Source: Polaribacter sp. MED152 (lineage in GTDB: Bacteria; Bacteroidota; Bacteroidia; Flavobacteriales; Flavobacteriaceae). From it: 64,000 nt of DNA. The stretch lies in assembly GCF_000152945.2 (NCBI RefSeq), contig NC_020830.1, positions 868,001 to 932,000 of the forward strand. The letters are read 5' to 3'. Made by a program: the position numbers and the translations under genes. The notes under the pieces were generated by a model, which saw nothing but the letters and a program-made list of their open reading frames with translations, did not search any database and was not told where the DNA came from. Positions 16,825 through 26,125 of this stretch are shown here, in pieces; positions within the stretch are counted from its first letter, which is position 1, and every line of letters starts with the position of its first letter.

Positions 16825-17235
16825 TTGGGAAGAATTTTAGCCTTAGATTTTGGAAAAGTACGAACAGGAATTGCTGTAACTGATGAGTTACAAATTATTG
16901 CCTCTGGTTTAAAAACAGTTGCCACAAATGAATTGCTGCCTTTTCTAAAAAACTACCTTAAACAAGAAAAAGTAGAACTTATCTTATTGGGTAAACCTAA
17001 ACAAATGGATAATTCTGATAGTGAAAGTGAGGTTTTAATTAAACCTTTTCTAGAAAAACTCGAAAAAACGTTTCCTAAAATTCCTTTAAAAAGAGTTGAT
17101 GAACGTTTTACTTCTAAAATGGCTTTTCAAACTATGATAGACAGTGGTTTAAAGAAAAAACAACGTAGAAACAAGGCTTTAGTTGATGAAATAAGTGCCA
17201 CAATTATCTTACAATCTTATTTATATAACCAATAA
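16825..17235 (+). CDS. ruvX: Holliday junction resolvase RuvX (YqgF)
   Basis: This 136-residue RNase H-fold protein begins at TTG 16825; the first residues MGRILALDFGKVRTGIAVTD are the family N-terminus, with catalytic Asp8. LILLGKP (about 54) and the DERFTSKMA segment (about 95) carry the other expected acidic positions, and KALVDEISATIILQ closes the domain. The family is annotated as a putative pre-16S rRNA nuclease and Holliday junction resolvase. A perfect -7 box ends 17 nt before the start. The def gene follows about 80 bp later with its own promoter box. Confidence 0.92.
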   Translation: MGRILALDFGKVRTGIAVTDELQIIASGLKTVATNELLPFLKNYLKQEKVELILLGKPKQMDNSDSESEVLIKPFLEKLEKTFPKIPLKRVDERFTSKMAFQTMIDSGLKKKQRRNKALVDEISATIILQSYLYNQ

Positions 17236-17247
17236 TATTAAGAAGAT

Positions 17248-17284
17248 TTTTTGAATTCAAAATTCGTAATTCGTAATTCTAAAT
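17248..17284. repeat. Short AT-rich tandem microrepeat
   Basis: The ruvX-def spacer holds repeated units of the form AATTCGTAATTCGTAATTCT preceded by AATTCAAAATTCG. It resembles the simple intergenic microrepeats common in flavobacterial genomes. No function is apparent. Confidence 0.4.
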
Positions 17285-17286
17285 TG

Positions 17287-17294
17287 TACTTTTG
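17287..17294 (+). promoter_or_regulatory. -7 promoter box of def
   Basis: TACTTTTG matches TAnnTTTG and ends 20 nt before the def ATG at 17315. Confidence 0.55.
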
Positions 17295-17314
17295 CAATCT
17301 TTAAAATTAAAAAA

Positions 17315-17905
17315 ATGATTTTACCTATAGTTGCTTATGGAGATCCTGTTTTAAGAAAAATGGGAGTAGAAATAGATAAAGACTACCCTAATTTAAAGGA
17401 GCTAATTGCAAACATGAAAGAAACCATGTACAATGCTTCTGGAGTTGGGTTGGCTGCACCACAAATTGGTAAAGCAATTCGTCTTTTTGTTATTGATGCA
17501 TCACCTTTTGCAGAAGATGATGATTTAGATGATGAAGAAAGAGCAACATTAAAAGATTTTAATAGAGTATATATTAATCCAAAAATCATCGATGAAGAAG
17601 GTGAAGAATGGACATTTAATGAAGGTTGCTTAAGTATACCAGATGTTAGAGAAGATGTTACTCGTAAATCTAAGGTAACCTTAGAATATCAAGATGAAGA
17701 CTTTAATACGCATACTGAGGTTTTAGACGGCTTAGCTGCTAGAGTTTTTCAGCATGAATACGATCATATAGAGGGTGTATTATTTACAGACAAAGTGTCT
17801 TCACTTAAAAAGAGATTAATTAAAAGAAAATTAGAAAATATATCTAAAGGAAAAATAAGAGCAGATTATAGAATGCGCTTTCCTAATTTAAAGAAGAAAA
17901 AATAA
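17315..17905 (+). CDS. def: Peptide deformylase
   Basis: The 196-residue enzyme has all three deformylase motifs: GVGLAAPQIG (about 43), EGCLS with the metal-binding Cys (about 106) and QHEYDH with the catalytic Glu and two metal His residues (about 147). It removes the N-formyl group from nascent proteins at the ribosome exit. There is an acidic insertion (DDDLDDEERATL, about 67-80) between motifs 1 and 2, typical of Bacteroidetes enzymes. It heads a run with DUF5606 and mazG. Confidence 0.96.
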   Translation: MILPIVAYGDPVLRKMGVEIDKDYPNLKELIANMKETMYNASGVGLAAPQIGKAIRLFVIDASPFAEDDDLDDEERATLKDFNRVYINPKIIDEEGEEWTFNEGCLSIPDVREDVTRKSKVTLEYQDEDFNTHTEVLDGLAARVFQHEYDHIEGVLFTDKVSSLKKRLIKRKLENISKGKIRADYRMRFPNLKKKK

Positions 17906-17933
17906 AGTCTATTCTAGACAAAAAAATATTAAT

Positions 17934-18353
17934 ATGGAATTTAGTAAAATTATTTCAGTAGCTGGTAAACCAGGCTTATTTCAAGTAATATCACAATCTA
18001 AAAACGCTATTATTGTTCAAGGTTTAAATGACAATAAAAGAGTGGCAATTAACGCAACACAAAACGTAAGTTTATTAGAAAATATAGCCATCTATACTTA
18101 CGAAGAAGATTTACCATTGTTAGAAGTATTTAAAGCAATGTCTGAAAAAACTAATGGTGAAAAAGCAATTTCTCATAAAGAAAGTGGCGCAAAACTAACT
18201 AGCTTTTTTGCAGAAGTTTTACCTAATTATGATGATGAAAGAGTGTACACTTCTAACATTAAAAAAGTAATTCAGTGGTACAATCTTTTAGTTGATGCAG
18301 GCATGGACTTCACTGCTGTTTCTGAAGAAAATACTGCAGAAGAAACTGAGTAG
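17934..18353 (+). CDS. DUF5606 domain-containing protein
   Basis: This 139-residue protein begins MEFSKIISVAGKPGLFQV and matches the small Bacteroidetes DUF5606 family. The N-terminal 60 residues look like a beta-rich SH3/Tudor-like fold (GLFQV, IIVQGL, RVAIN). A helical middle and an acidic C-terminus follow. It has no signal peptide. It lies 28 bp after def and 45 bp before mazG, an arrangement I recall as conserved in flavobacteria. The molecular function is unknown; a translation- or housekeeping-linked role is suggested only by neighbours. Confidence 0.85.
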   Translation: MEFSKIISVAGKPGLFQVISQSKNAIIVQGLNDNKRVAINATQNVSLLENIAIYTYEEDLPLLEVFKAMSEKTNGEKAISHKESGAKLTSFFAEVLPNYDDERVYTSNIKKVIQWYNLLVDAGMDFTAVSEENTAEETE

Positions 18354-18398
18354 TTTCATCATAATAATTATCAGTTTATAGGTCTAATAAAGTTTATA

Positions 18399-19178
18399 AT
18401 GAATTCTAGGAAAGAACAACTTGCTGCATTTAATCGTCTGTTAGATATTATGGATGATTTGCGTGAGAAATGTCCTTGGGATAAAAAACAAACTTTAGAA
18501 AGCCTTAGACATTTAACCATTGAGGAAACTTACGAATTAGCAGATGCAATTCTTGACAATGATTTACAAGAAATCAAAAAAGAATTGGGTGATGTTCTGT
18601 TACATATCATCTTTTACGCAAAAATTGGAAGTGAAAAAAATGCTTTTGATATTGCAGATGTTGCCAATAGTATTTCTGATAAATTAATTGATAGGCATCC
18701 TCATATTTATGGTGATGTTAAAGTTGAAAATGAAGAAGATGTAAAACGAAATTGGGAACAACTAAAACTAAAGGAAGGTAATAAGTCTGTTCTGGAAGGT
18801 GTTCCTAAAAGTTTACCTGCAGTTGTAAAAGCCAATCGTATTCAAGATAAAGTAGCTGGAGTTGGTTTTGACTGGGAAAAACCAGAGCAGGTTTGGGAAA
18901 AAGTACAAGAAGAACTTTCAGAATTGAATGACGAGATAAAAGCTGGTAATTCAGAAAACATAGAAAAAGAGTTTGGCGATGTTTTGTTTTCAATGATTAA
19001 CTATGCTCGTTTTATAAATGTGAATCCAGAAAACGCATTAGAAAAAACGAATAAAAAATTTATTAATCGATTTCAGTTTTTAGAAGAGGCCGCTAAAAAA
19101 GAAGGTAAAAACCTATCTGACATGTCTTTAACTGAAATGGATGTTTATTGGGAAGCTTCAAAAAAACACTTTTCTTAG
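18399..19178 (+). CDS. mazG: Nucleoside triphosphate pyrophosphohydrolase MazG
   Basis: The 259-residue protein has two tandem MazG domains. The first contains CPWDKKQTLESLRHLTIEE (about 24) with an EExxE type metal motif (ETYELADA) and KKELGDVLLHI (about 65). The second has the matching pattern around EELSELNDEI and EFGDVLFSMINYARF (about 190-205). It hydrolyses (d)NTPs to NMP and pyrophosphate, a house-cleaning activity, and in some bacteria it lowers ppGpp. It is the last gene of the def-DUF5606-mazG run. Confidence 0.95.
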   Translation: MNSRKEQLAAFNRLLDIMDDLREKCPWDKKQTLESLRHLTIEETYELADAILDNDLQEIKKELGDVLLHIIFYAKIGSEKNAFDIADVANSISDKLIDRHPHIYGDVKVENEEDVKRNWEQLKLKEGNKSVLEGVPKSLPAVVKANRIQDKVAGVGFDWEKPEQVWEKVQEELSELNDEIKAGNSENIEKEFGDVLFSMINYARFINVNPENALEKTNKKFINRFQFLEEAAKKEGKNLSDMSLTEMDVYWEASKKHFS

Positions 19179-19245
19179 CATACTAATCTCAAATAATTAA
19201 TTGGCTATTTTGCTTATCTTTAGCAAGATAAAACATCTATTTATT

Positions 19246-19743
19246 ATGAAATTAGCCAAAACTACCTTATTCTCTAGTCTTCTTTTTATTTTTTCACTCA
19301 CCACATCTTGTAATGTTAGCAATAGCAAAGAGAATACTTTTGAAGAAAAAACATACAATCAAGAAGATTATGACAATGTAAGAGGTGCTATTTTAGATTA
19401 TGTAGAAGCTCTTTATTTGGTAGATTCTACCAGAATTATAAAAAGTGTAGATCCTAAATTAAGAAAAGTTGGTTATTACTTTAATCCTGAGAAAAAAGAA
19501 TACATAGATAATTTAGAAATGACACATCAACAATTGGTAAGATTGGCTGCAAGGTGGAACTCAGATTTTGATCAAGCTGATGAAAACTCACCTAAAGAAA
19601 TAGAAATTTTTGATGTTAATTCAAAAACTGCGTCAGCAAAATTAACTGCAGCTTGGGGTATTGATTTATTTCATTTAGCTAAAGTTGATGATACTTGGAA
19701 AATTGTAAATGTAATTTGGCAAAGCCAGCCAGAACTTGAATAA
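19246..19743 (+). CDS. Lumazine-binding-like / NTF2-fold lipoprotein
   Basis: The ATG at 19246 (MKLAKTTLFSSLLFIFS) is chosen because it starts directly with a lipoprotein signal ending LTTSC (Cys22). An upstream in-frame start would add a run unlike a signal, within what looks like promoter sequence (TATCTTTAG). The mature 140 residues have the NTF2-like pattern: an N-terminal helix pair (YVEALYLVDSTRI), a second helix (MTHQQLVRLAARW) and C-terminal strands ending WKIVNVIWQ. This is typical of the putative lumazine-binding family. It is envelope-anchored; its ligand is unknown. Confidence 0.75.
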   Translation: MKLAKTTLFSSLLFIFSLTTSCNVSNSKENTFEEKTYNQEDYDNVRGAILDYVEALYLVDSTRIIKSVDPKLRKVGYYFNPEKKEYIDNLEMTHQQLVRLAARWNSDFDQADENSPKEIEIFDVNSKTASAKLTAAWGIDLFHLAKVDDTWKIVNVIWQSQPELE

Positions 19744-19750
19744 TAAATTG

Positions 19751-20857
19751 CTATTCTTGTTCTAAACCATATTCTCCAGAAAGCGATCTTATAGATCGTT
19801 TACTAGGAATCAATTTTGATAGAAAGACTATAAAATCCATCACAAAATTATTTTGAGAGTATTTAAAAAAGCGTTCTTGACTTCTTTTAGATCTTTTATA
19901 GTTTTCAGAAAACCGGTTTCTCCAAAGCACTTCATAGTCTTTTAACTTTGTTAAATCATTAGATTCTAATGCTAAAATTATGGCCTTATTTGCCATTATT
20001 GCAGACTCAAAAATAAACTTATAACCCTCACCAACTATAGGGTTTACTTGAGATACACTATCGCCTACACATACTAAATTATTCAGCACAAATTTTTCTA
20101 TAACAGGTGTAATTGGTATGCTCCCTCCTTCTACTTTATCATTATCTTTTTCTACCAACTTTTTAATCATTGGTATTTCTAATATTTGATGTAATCTATT
20201 CTTTAAATCCTTAACAATAGCTTCATCAAAAGTACCAAAGCCAATAATGGCTCTGTTATTTTTTAAGGGAAAAATCCAACCATAACCTCCTTGATACATC
20301 TCTCCAATCAGCAAAAAGATTTCTTTAGTATTTCCTTTATATTTTACATTATACTCAACACCTGTAGCCAATTGTGTTTTCTTTGGTAGCAAACCAACTT
20401 TTTTACTCAATACACCATTTGTACCTGAAGCATCCACAAAAATAGTAGCTGAATATTCTTTTTTATTCTGATCTATTACTGAAGTAAAGTGATGATTATC
20501 ATCAGTAATAATCGATTTAATATTGGTATTTAATTGAATGGTTACAAATTTTCTATCAATAGTTTCTACCAATTCTTCATGTACCTTTTTCTTATCTAAG
20601 GTATATAAATCTGCCTTTAATGAACTCTTTACTGAATTAGAATGAAAGGTAATTTTATTAATTTTTTGCGCTACTACATTGTTCGATAAATTAAATTCAT
20701 CAAGGTTAATGAAACTAGCAAGGGTATTGAAAGAGAATTCTAAAAGCTGTTTTTTTCGATCTAAAACAAGTACTTGCTTTTTAGATTTACTCAATTCTCT
20801 AGCTAACATTAACCCTGCAGTACCTGCACCAACAATAATTACATCAAAATTTTTCAT
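19751..20857 (-). CDS. FAD-dependent oxidoreductase, geranylgeranyl-reductase-like
   Basis: The 368-residue flavoprotein starts MKNFDVIIVGAGTAGLM with the Rossmann GxGxxG at residues 10-15. It has a mid-domain FVDASG (about 140) and GYGWIFPL (about 190). The second FAD motif VCVGDS...VGEGYKFIFESA is at about 263-285. This matches the geranylgeranyl reductase / halogenase-like monooxygenase group. Such proteins reduce isoprenoid chains or hydroxylate aromatics; the substrate here is unknown. The C-terminus is basic, suggesting membrane contact. It is convergent with the NTF2-like lipoprotein gene (7 bp between stops). Confidence 0.82.
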   Translation of the reverse strand: MKNFDVIIVGAGTAGLMLARELSKSKKQVLVLDRKKQLLEFSFNTLASFINLDEFNLSNNVVAQKINKITFHSNSVKSSLKADLYTLDKKKVHEELVETIDRKFVTIQLNTNIKSIITDDNHHFTSVIDQNKKEYSATIFVDASGTNGVLSKKVGLLPKKTQLATGVEYNVKYKGNTKEIFLLIGEMYQGGYGWIFPLKNNRAIIGFGTFDEAIVKDLKNRLHQILEIPMIKKLVEKDNDKVEGGSIPITPVIEKFVLNNLVCVGDSVSQVNPIVGEGYKFIFESAIMANKAIILALESNDLTKLKDYEVLWRNRFSENYKRSKRSQERFFKYSQNNFVMDFIVFLSKLIPSKRSIRSLSGEYGLEQE

Positions 20858-20973
20858 AGCATTTAAAAGTACCGCAAATTAAATTTAAATGCATAATAAA
20901 CAAAATTAGCAGGCGCTTTTTATTACCAAAAATATACCCAGTTTTAGGTATTTCAACTAACATTAAATTCTAC

Positions 20974-20981
20974 TAGTTTTG
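20974..20981 (+). promoter_or_regulatory. -7 promoter box of the Cys-rich lipoprotein
   Basis: TAGTTTTG matches TAnnTTTG and ends 24 nt before the ATG at 21006. Confidence 0.45.
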
Positions 20982-21005
20982 AGTATTAACTAAAAATAAA
21001 TTTTT

Positions 21006-21296
21006 ATGAAAAAGAGAAATCGATTTTTACTACTGTTGTTAACAGTATTTACAATCAGCTTTTATAGCTGTGAAGAACTATTTGGAATTGAAGAAGAGGA
21101 AGATGCAATAATCAACTCTACTGTTTGTGATGGTTATGTAGGACCTAGCAATATAGACCAGCAATATGATTACCAATGTCAAGCAGCTTATGCTTACAAG
21201 TGTAATGGTCAAGATGATGCTTTGAGAAAGCAATGTGCTTATTACAAAGAGTTACAGAGGCAATTAGATTTGCCTGATTGTGATTATTGCGATTAA
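21006..21296 (+). CDS. Small Cys-rich lipoprotein, 96 aa
   Basis: I do not recognise the family. The protein opens with MKKRNRFLLLLLTVFT and a lipobox-like ending FYSC (Cys22), followed by an acidic stretch (EEEEDA). The C-terminal half has six Cys (VCDGY, YQCQAAYAYKCNG, KQCAYY, LPDCDYCD), likely forming disulfides in the envelope. It has its own promoter box and is followed at once by a strong terminator, so it is monocistronic. The function is unknown. Confidence 0.75.
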   Translation: MKKRNRFLLLLLTVFTISFYSCEELFGIEEEEDAIINSTVCDGYVGPSNIDQQYDYQCQAAYAYKCNGQDDALRKQCAYYKELQRQLDLPDCDYCD

Positions 21297-21328
21297 AAAA
21301 AGCCTCCAAATTGGAGGCTTTTTTTTTA
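21294..21328. terminator. Bidirectional intrinsic terminator between the Cys-rich lipoprotein and lon
   Basis: Stem AGCCTCC (21301-21307) and GGAGGCT (21313-21319), loop AAATT, flanked by an A run on the left and a T run on the right. It serves both convergent genes. Confidence 0.9.
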
Positions 21329-23779
21329 CACTAATTTCTTAGCGTTTTTAACTTTTTGCTTTGTAAGTGCAATATCTAAAACCTGTTTCATTTCTGTAAC
21401 ATAATGAAATGTTAAGCCTTTTAAATAGCTTTCTTTGATCTCTAAAATATCTTTTCTATTGTCTTCACACAGAATAATTTCTTTGATATTTGCTCTTTTT
21501 GCAGCTAGTATTTTTTCTTTAATTCCGCCAACTGGTAATACTTTTCCTCTTAAAGTTATTTCACCAGTCATTGCAAGTTTATTCTTTACCTTTCTTTGGG
21601 TATAGGTAGAAACTAAAGACGTTAACATTGTAATACCTGCACTTGGCCCATCTTTAGGAGTAGCTCCTTCAGGCACGTGAATATGTACATTGTATTTTTC
21701 TATGATTTCTGGTTTTATACCAAATTCTTCTGCATTCGATTTAATGTATTGTAAAGCTATAGTTGCAGACTCTTTCATTACTGTACCTAAATTTCCAGTA
21801 ATAGAAAGCGTTCCTTTTCCTTTAGATAAAATAGATTCAATAAAAAGAATATCTCCACCAACAGAAGTCCATGCTAAACCAGTAACTACACCAGCAACAT
21901 CGTTATTTTCGTACTTACCTCTATTTCTTGGTGTTCCTAAAATTTCTTCAACTTTTTCAGTAGATAAATTAACATCATACTCTTCTTCTAAAGCAATAGA
22001 CTTTGCTGCAAAACGTACAACCTTAGCCACTTGTTTTTCTAAACCACGTACACCAGATTCTCGAGTATAACCCTCTACAATTTGCTCAATTTGCTTTTTA
22101 CCTAATTTTAAATCTTTGGTTGTTAACCCATGTTCTTTTAATTGTTTAGGTAACAAATGTCTTTTAGCAATTTCTACTTTTTCTTCAATAGTATAACCAG
22201 TAACATTTATAATTTCCATTCTATCACGTAAAGCCCAAGGAATTTGTCCTAAATTATTGGCTGTTGCAATAAAAAGTACTTTAGACAAATCGTAACCCAC
22301 TTCTAAATAATTGTCATAGAAGGCTGTGTTTTGCTCAGGATCTAATACCTCTAACATTGCAGAAGATGGATCTCCTTGATGACTTTGCCCCAATTTATCA
22401 ATTTCATCTAATACAAAAACTGGGTTAGATGTGCCTGCCTTTTTAAGATTTTGAATTAATCTTCCTGGCATTGCACCTATATATGTTTTTCTATGTCCTC
22501 TAATTTCTGCTTCATCTCTTAAACCTCCCAAAGACATTCTTACATACTTACGTCCTAAAGATTCTGCAACAGATTTACCTAAAGATGTTTTACCAACTCC
22601 TGGAGGCCCATATAAACAGATTATTGGAGATTTCATATCGTTTCTAAGCTTTAAAACTGCTAAATACTCTATAATTCTCTCTTTTACTTTCTCTAGTCCA
22701 AAATGATCTCTATCTAAAACTTTGGTTGCATGCTTAAGGTCAAATTTATCTTCAGAGAAAACTCCCCAAGGTAATTCTAACATTAACTCTAAGTAGCTTC
22801 TTTGCACTCCATACTCTGCAGCCTGAGGGTTCATTCTTTTTAAACGCGCTATTTCTTTATCAAAGGTTTGAGCTACTTCTTTGCTCCACTTTTTCTTTTT
22901 AGCTTGTTTGCGCATTTCTTCTAATTCTTGATCATTAGAAACACCCCCCAATTCTTCTTGAATTGTTTTTAATTGCTGATTTAAATAGTACTCACGCTGT
23001 TGTTGGTCTAAATCTTCTCTTGTTTTGGACTGAATATCATTACGTAATTGTAATTTTTGAAGTTCTTTATTTAAGTTTTTAAGTGTTAATAATGCACGTT
23101 CTTTTAAGTTATCTTTTTCTAGAATAACTTGTTTTTGCATTACACTTAAATCCATATTAGAAGCAATAAAATTGACTAAAAATGAATTAGATTTAATATT
23201 TTTTATGGCAAAAGAAGCTTCACTAGGCAACATTGGGTTTTCCTTAATCACCTCTAAAGCTTGTTCTTTTATAGAATCTATAATTGCATCAAACTCTTTT
23301 TTATCTTCAATTTCTCTATCTTCTAAAGCCTCTTTAACTGTAGCTTTTAAATAAGGCTCAGTTTGTACTAACTCGTCTATTTCAAAACGTTTTTTACCTT
23401 GAATGATTACTGTTGTATTACCATCAGGCATTTTTAAAACTCTTAAAATCTGAGCTACAACACCAGTTGTATGAATATCTTTTAATGTTGGCACTTCCTC
23501 TTCTTCATTACGTTGTGCAACAACACCAATTATTTTATCTCCTTTGTTGGCTTCTTTTATCAATTGAATAGATTTATCTCTACCTGCTGTAATAGGTATT
23601 ACAACTCCTGGAAATAAAACTGTATTTCTTAAAGGTAAAATTGGCAAAACTTCTGGTACGCTTTCTTTATTAATGATTTCTTCATCTTCAGGCGTCATTA
23701 AAGGAATCAACTCAGAATCTTCATTCATAATATTCTGAAAAGACAAACTGTCTAATTTTATTACTTTTGATTTGCTCAT
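21326..23779 (-). CDS. lon: Endopeptidase La (ATP-dependent protease Lon)
   Basis: I place the start at 23779 ([15 protein letters not shown], 817 aa); an in-frame ATG at 23824 would add 15 atypical residues. Order: LON substrate-binding domain ([17 protein letters not shown], about 55), coiled-coil linker, AAA+ module with Walker [10 protein letters not shown] (about 391) and Walker [10 protein letters not shown], and a C-terminal Ser/Lys protease with PKDGPSAGI (catalytic Ser about 711). It degrades misfolded and regulatory proteins in the cytoplasm. It is monocistronic and shares the terminator with the neighbouring lipoprotein gene. Confidence 0.96.
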   Translation of the reverse strand: MSKSKVIKLDSLSFQNIMNEDSELIPLMTPEDEEIINKESVPEVLPILPLRNTVLFPGVVIPITAGRDKSIQLIKEANKGDKIIGVVAQRNEEEEVPTLKDIHTTGVVAQILRVLKMPDGNTTVIIQGKKRFEIDELVQTEPYLKATVKEALEDREIEDKKEFDAIIDSIKEQALEVIKENPMLPSEASFAIKNIKSNSFLVNFIASNMDLSVMQKQVILEKDNLKERALLTLKNLNKELQKLQLRNDIQSKTREDLDQQQREYYLNQQLKTIQEELGGVSNDQELEEMRKQAKKKKWSKEVAQTFDKEIARLKRMNPQAAEYGVQRSYLELMLELPWGVFSEDKFDLKHATKVLDRDHFGLEKVKERIIEYLAVLKLRNDMKSPIICLYGPPGVGKTSLGKSVAESLGRKYVRMSLGGLRDEAEIRGHRKTYIGAMPGRLIQNLKKAGTSNPVFVLDEIDKLGQSHQGDPSSAMLEVLDPEQNTAFYDNYLEVGYDLSKVLFIATANNLGQIPWALRDRMEIINVTGYTIEEKVEIAKRHLLPKQLKEHGLTTKDLKLGKKQIEQIVEGYTRESGVRGLEKQVAKVVRFAAKSIALEEEYDVNLSTEKVEEILGTPRNRGKYENNDVAGVVTGLAWTSVGGDILFIESILSKGKGTLSITGNLGTVMKESATIALQYIKSNAEEFGIKPEIIEKYNVHIHVPEGATPKDGPSAGITMLTSLVSTYTQRKVKNKLAMTGEITLRGKVLPVGGIKEKILAAKRANIKEIILCEDNRKDILEIKESYLKGLTFHYVTEMKQVLDIALTKQKVKNAKKLV

Positions 23780-23976
23780 ATGCTTTATATATGTCATTCT
23801 GACATTATTGAAAATACTTATCAAACATCAGAATTCTATTTTAAAAATTAAAATATTCATTATCAATTATTTACATAAAATAGATTGATAATTCATCTAA
23901 ATAAAACAATTAATATGCCATTTCATAATTATTACTAAAGTTGACTTATATTTATATCGTTTGTAAATAGTAGTGA

Positions 23977-24921
23977 ATGTCATCAATTACAGTAAAAAAT
24001 ATTCAATATAAAGGTTGGAAAGAGGCTCTAGAAATTTCAAATTCTGATATTCAGCTAATCGTAGTTCCTGAAGTTGGTAGAATTTTGCACTATAGCCTGA
24101 TAGATGGCGAAAATATATTCTATGAAAATTCAGATTTTAAAGGTAATTCATTTAAAAATGGAACCTTTTATAATAACAAAACTGAAGCTCCAAACGTGGG
24201 TGGAAATAGAGTTTTACCTTGTTCTGAAGATTATTTTCATGAAATTTCTGGGTATAGACACATCCCTGATCCTTTTATAAACGCGAGTTCTTATTCTATT
24301 TCTTATTTGACTAATGGTGTTATTTTAAAAAGCCCTATTAGTGATTTTCTTGGGATTCAAATAGAAAGAAAAATCACTGTAAATGAAACTGGAAGTGATG
24401 TTTCAATACATCAAAAACTTACCAAAGTAAAATCCACAAAAAATACGCTACTATCAAAAATACCTTTAACCATTTGGAGTTTATCTAAAATTAAAACTCC
24501 AAATACTGCTTATGTAAAACTTGCAAATAAAAGTATTTTTAAAAATGGTTATACCATTTCTAAATGGCCAGATGCAAAAAATCATGCAGCTAAAAACATT
24601 TCTGTAGAAAATGGAATTTTAAAGTTAAAATCATCAAATAAGTTACCTCAGAAAATTGGAGCAGATGCAAAACATTGGGTTGCTGGTTATTTAGAAAACC
24701 ATCTATTTATAGAAAGTTTTACGTTTGATGAAACTTCAAAATACCCAGATTTTGGAACATCAATTACGATTTTTGGAAATGATTTATTTAGTGAATTGGA
24801 GGTTTTGAGCCCTGAGAAACATTTGGAATTAGGAGAGTGCATTGAATATCAACTACAGTGGAGTCTTCACAAAATGCCTACAAACAAAGAGGCTGAAGAA
24901 TATTTACATCAATTGCATTAA
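23977..24921 (+). CDS. DUF4380-like protein, galactose-mutarotase-like fold
   Basis: This 314-residue protein begins with strands reading LEISNSDIQLIVVPEVGRILHY, then GGNRVLPCSEDYF at about 90. It is beta-rich throughout and ends with ELGECIEYQLQW. The early VPEVGGRI-type motif and the GG-N-x-x-P segment are what I associate with DUF4380 and aldose-epimerase-like beta-sandwich proteins. No signal peptide is visible. A carbohydrate-related role is plausible but unproven. It stands alone between lon and the sigma factor operon; a weak hairpin (ACTTCTTTT/AAAAGAAGT) lies just after the stop. Confidence 0.6.
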   Translation: MSSITVKNIQYKGWKEALEISNSDIQLIVVPEVGRILHYSLIDGENIFYENSDFKGNSFKNGTFYNNKTEAPNVGGNRVLPCSEDYFHEISGYRHIPDPFINASSYSISYLTNGVILKSPISDFLGIQIERKITVNETGSDVSIHQKLTKVKSTKNTLLSKIPLTIWSLSKIKTPNTAYVKLANKSIFKNGYTISKWPDAKNHAAKNISVENGILKLKSSNKLPQKIGADAKHWVAGYLENHLFIESFTFDETSKYPDFGTSITIFGNDLFSELEVLSPEKHLELGECIEYQLQWSLHKMPTNKEAEEYLHQLH

Positions 24922-25014
24922 TCAAAATTTAACTTCTTTTAAAAAGAAGTAAATTTATTTTGAGAAACTGTCACAAGTTAAAAACAGTTTAGTCTTTAGT
25001 ATAGAAGTTTTTAA

Positions 25015-25581
25015 TTGGAAGCTAATCAACCACATATAACCAACCTATTAGAACGCTGCAAATCGTCAGATAAAAATGCGCAGCTGAAGATTTACAATGC
25101 CTATTATAAAGCAATGTATAATTCAGCCCACAGAATTTTAAAAGATAGTTTTGAAGCTGAAGATATTATGCAAGAAGCCTTTTTAACGGCTTTTACAAAA
25201 TTGCATTCGTATAAGGGTGAGGTTGCATTTGGTGCTTGGTTAAAACGAATTGTAATTAATAAAAGTTTAACTCAATTAAAAAAGAATAGTAGGTATCAAG
25301 AAGTTAAGTTAGAAGTGATACCAAATACAGAAATTGAAGATGAAGCCATAGATTATAGAGGATTAAATCCTAAAATGGTGTTAGATACGCTTCAAAATTT
25401 AAAAGAAAATTACAGAGTTGTGCTCACTCTTAATTTAATTGAAGGATTTGATTATGAAGAAATTGCTCAAATTCTAAATTACACTAATGAAAATGTAAGA
25501 ACTACAGTTTCTAGAGCAAAAAAGAAATTAAAGCAAGTGTTACTTGCAGAAAATATACAAGCGCAAGCATATGGAAGATAA
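25015..25581 (+). CDS. RNA polymerase sigma-70 family factor (ECF type)
   Basis: The 188-residue protein uses TTG 25015 as start. Region 2 covers about 15-85 with the sigma2 core SFEAEDIMQEAFLTAFTKL and FGAWLKRIVINKSL. Region 4 (about 120-180) carries LNLIEGFDYEEIAQIL and NVRTTVSRAKKKLKQ, the promoter -35-reading helix-turn-helix. No region 1 or 3 is present, as expected for ECF factors. It overlaps the next ORF by 11 nt, which encodes a membrane protein that is probably its anti-sigma factor, and it likely controls its own operon including the head-GIN protein. Confidence 0.93.
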   Translation: MEANQPHITNLLERCKSSDKNAQLKIYNAYYKAMYNSAHRILKDSFEAEDIMQEAFLTAFTKLHSYKGEVAFGAWLKRIVINKSLTQLKKNSRYQEVKLEVIPNTEIEDEAIDYRGLNPKMVLDTLQNLKENYRVVLTLNLIEGFDYEEIAQILNYTNENVRTTVSRAKKKLKQVLLAENIQAQAYGR

Positions 25582-26095
25582 ATTTGAACATTTTTTTTCT
25601 GAAAATAATTTTGATTTTCAAGAACCACATTCAGGACACTTAGAACGTTTTGAGCGTAAATTGAATCAACCTAAAAAAGTGAACAGAACTTCTTGGAAAT
25701 GGTTGTCTGTTGCAGCATCTGTAGTATTGGTACTGGGTTTTTGGTTAGGTAATAATCATCAGAAAAATAAAATTGATATTGCTAAAGCAAATCCTAGTGT
25801 AGAAGAAATACAGAACTATTTTATAGCTACCATAAATGATGAGCTAAAAACAATAGAAAGTAATAGAAGTTTAGAAACAGAAACAATTATTGAAGAAGCT
25901 TTAAATGATTTAGAAGATTTGGAGGAAAGCTACATTATACTAACTACAAAGCTTTCTCTAGCAACTAATAGAAAGAAAATTATTAAAGCGATGATTAAAA
26001 ACTACGAGGAGCGTTTAAAAATTTTAGACAATTTATTATTAGAAATTGATCAGATAAAGAATCCAAAAATTATTGAAGACGAAATCTATATTTAA
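25571..26095 (+). CDS. Putative anti-sigma factor, single-pass membrane protein
   Basis: I choose ATG 25571 (MEDKFEHFFSENNFDF, 174 aa) rather than an upstream TTG; it overlaps the sigma stop by 11 nt. The N-terminal 45 residues are acidic and cytoplasmic (HLERFERKL), followed by one transmembrane helix (WLSVAASVVLVLGFWLG, about 53-69). The periplasmic C-terminal part is long and helical with coiled-coil potential (about 85-165). No ZAS zinc motif is seen. The topology and position after an ECF sigma gene support an anti-sigma role; this is inference from context. Confidence 0.7.
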   Translation: MEDKFEHFFSENNFDFQEPHSGHLERFERKLNQPKKVNRTSWKWLSVAASVVLVLGFWLGNNHQKNKIDIAKANPSVEEIQNYFIATINDELKTIESNRSLETETIIEEALNDLEDLEESYIILTTKLSLATNRKKIIKAMIKNYEERLKILDNLLLEIDQIKNPKIIEDEIYI

Positions 26096-26125
26096 AAGTA
26101 AAATCAACATAAAAACCCATAAAAC

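Noticed and set aside
21690-22070. 126-codon plus-strand ORF inside lon
   Set aside because: It is antisense to the conserved protease domain of Lon and has no family features.
24935-24960. Hairpin after the DUF4380-like gene as a terminator
   Set aside because: The stem is all A/T except three bases and lacks a continuous T run, so support is weak.
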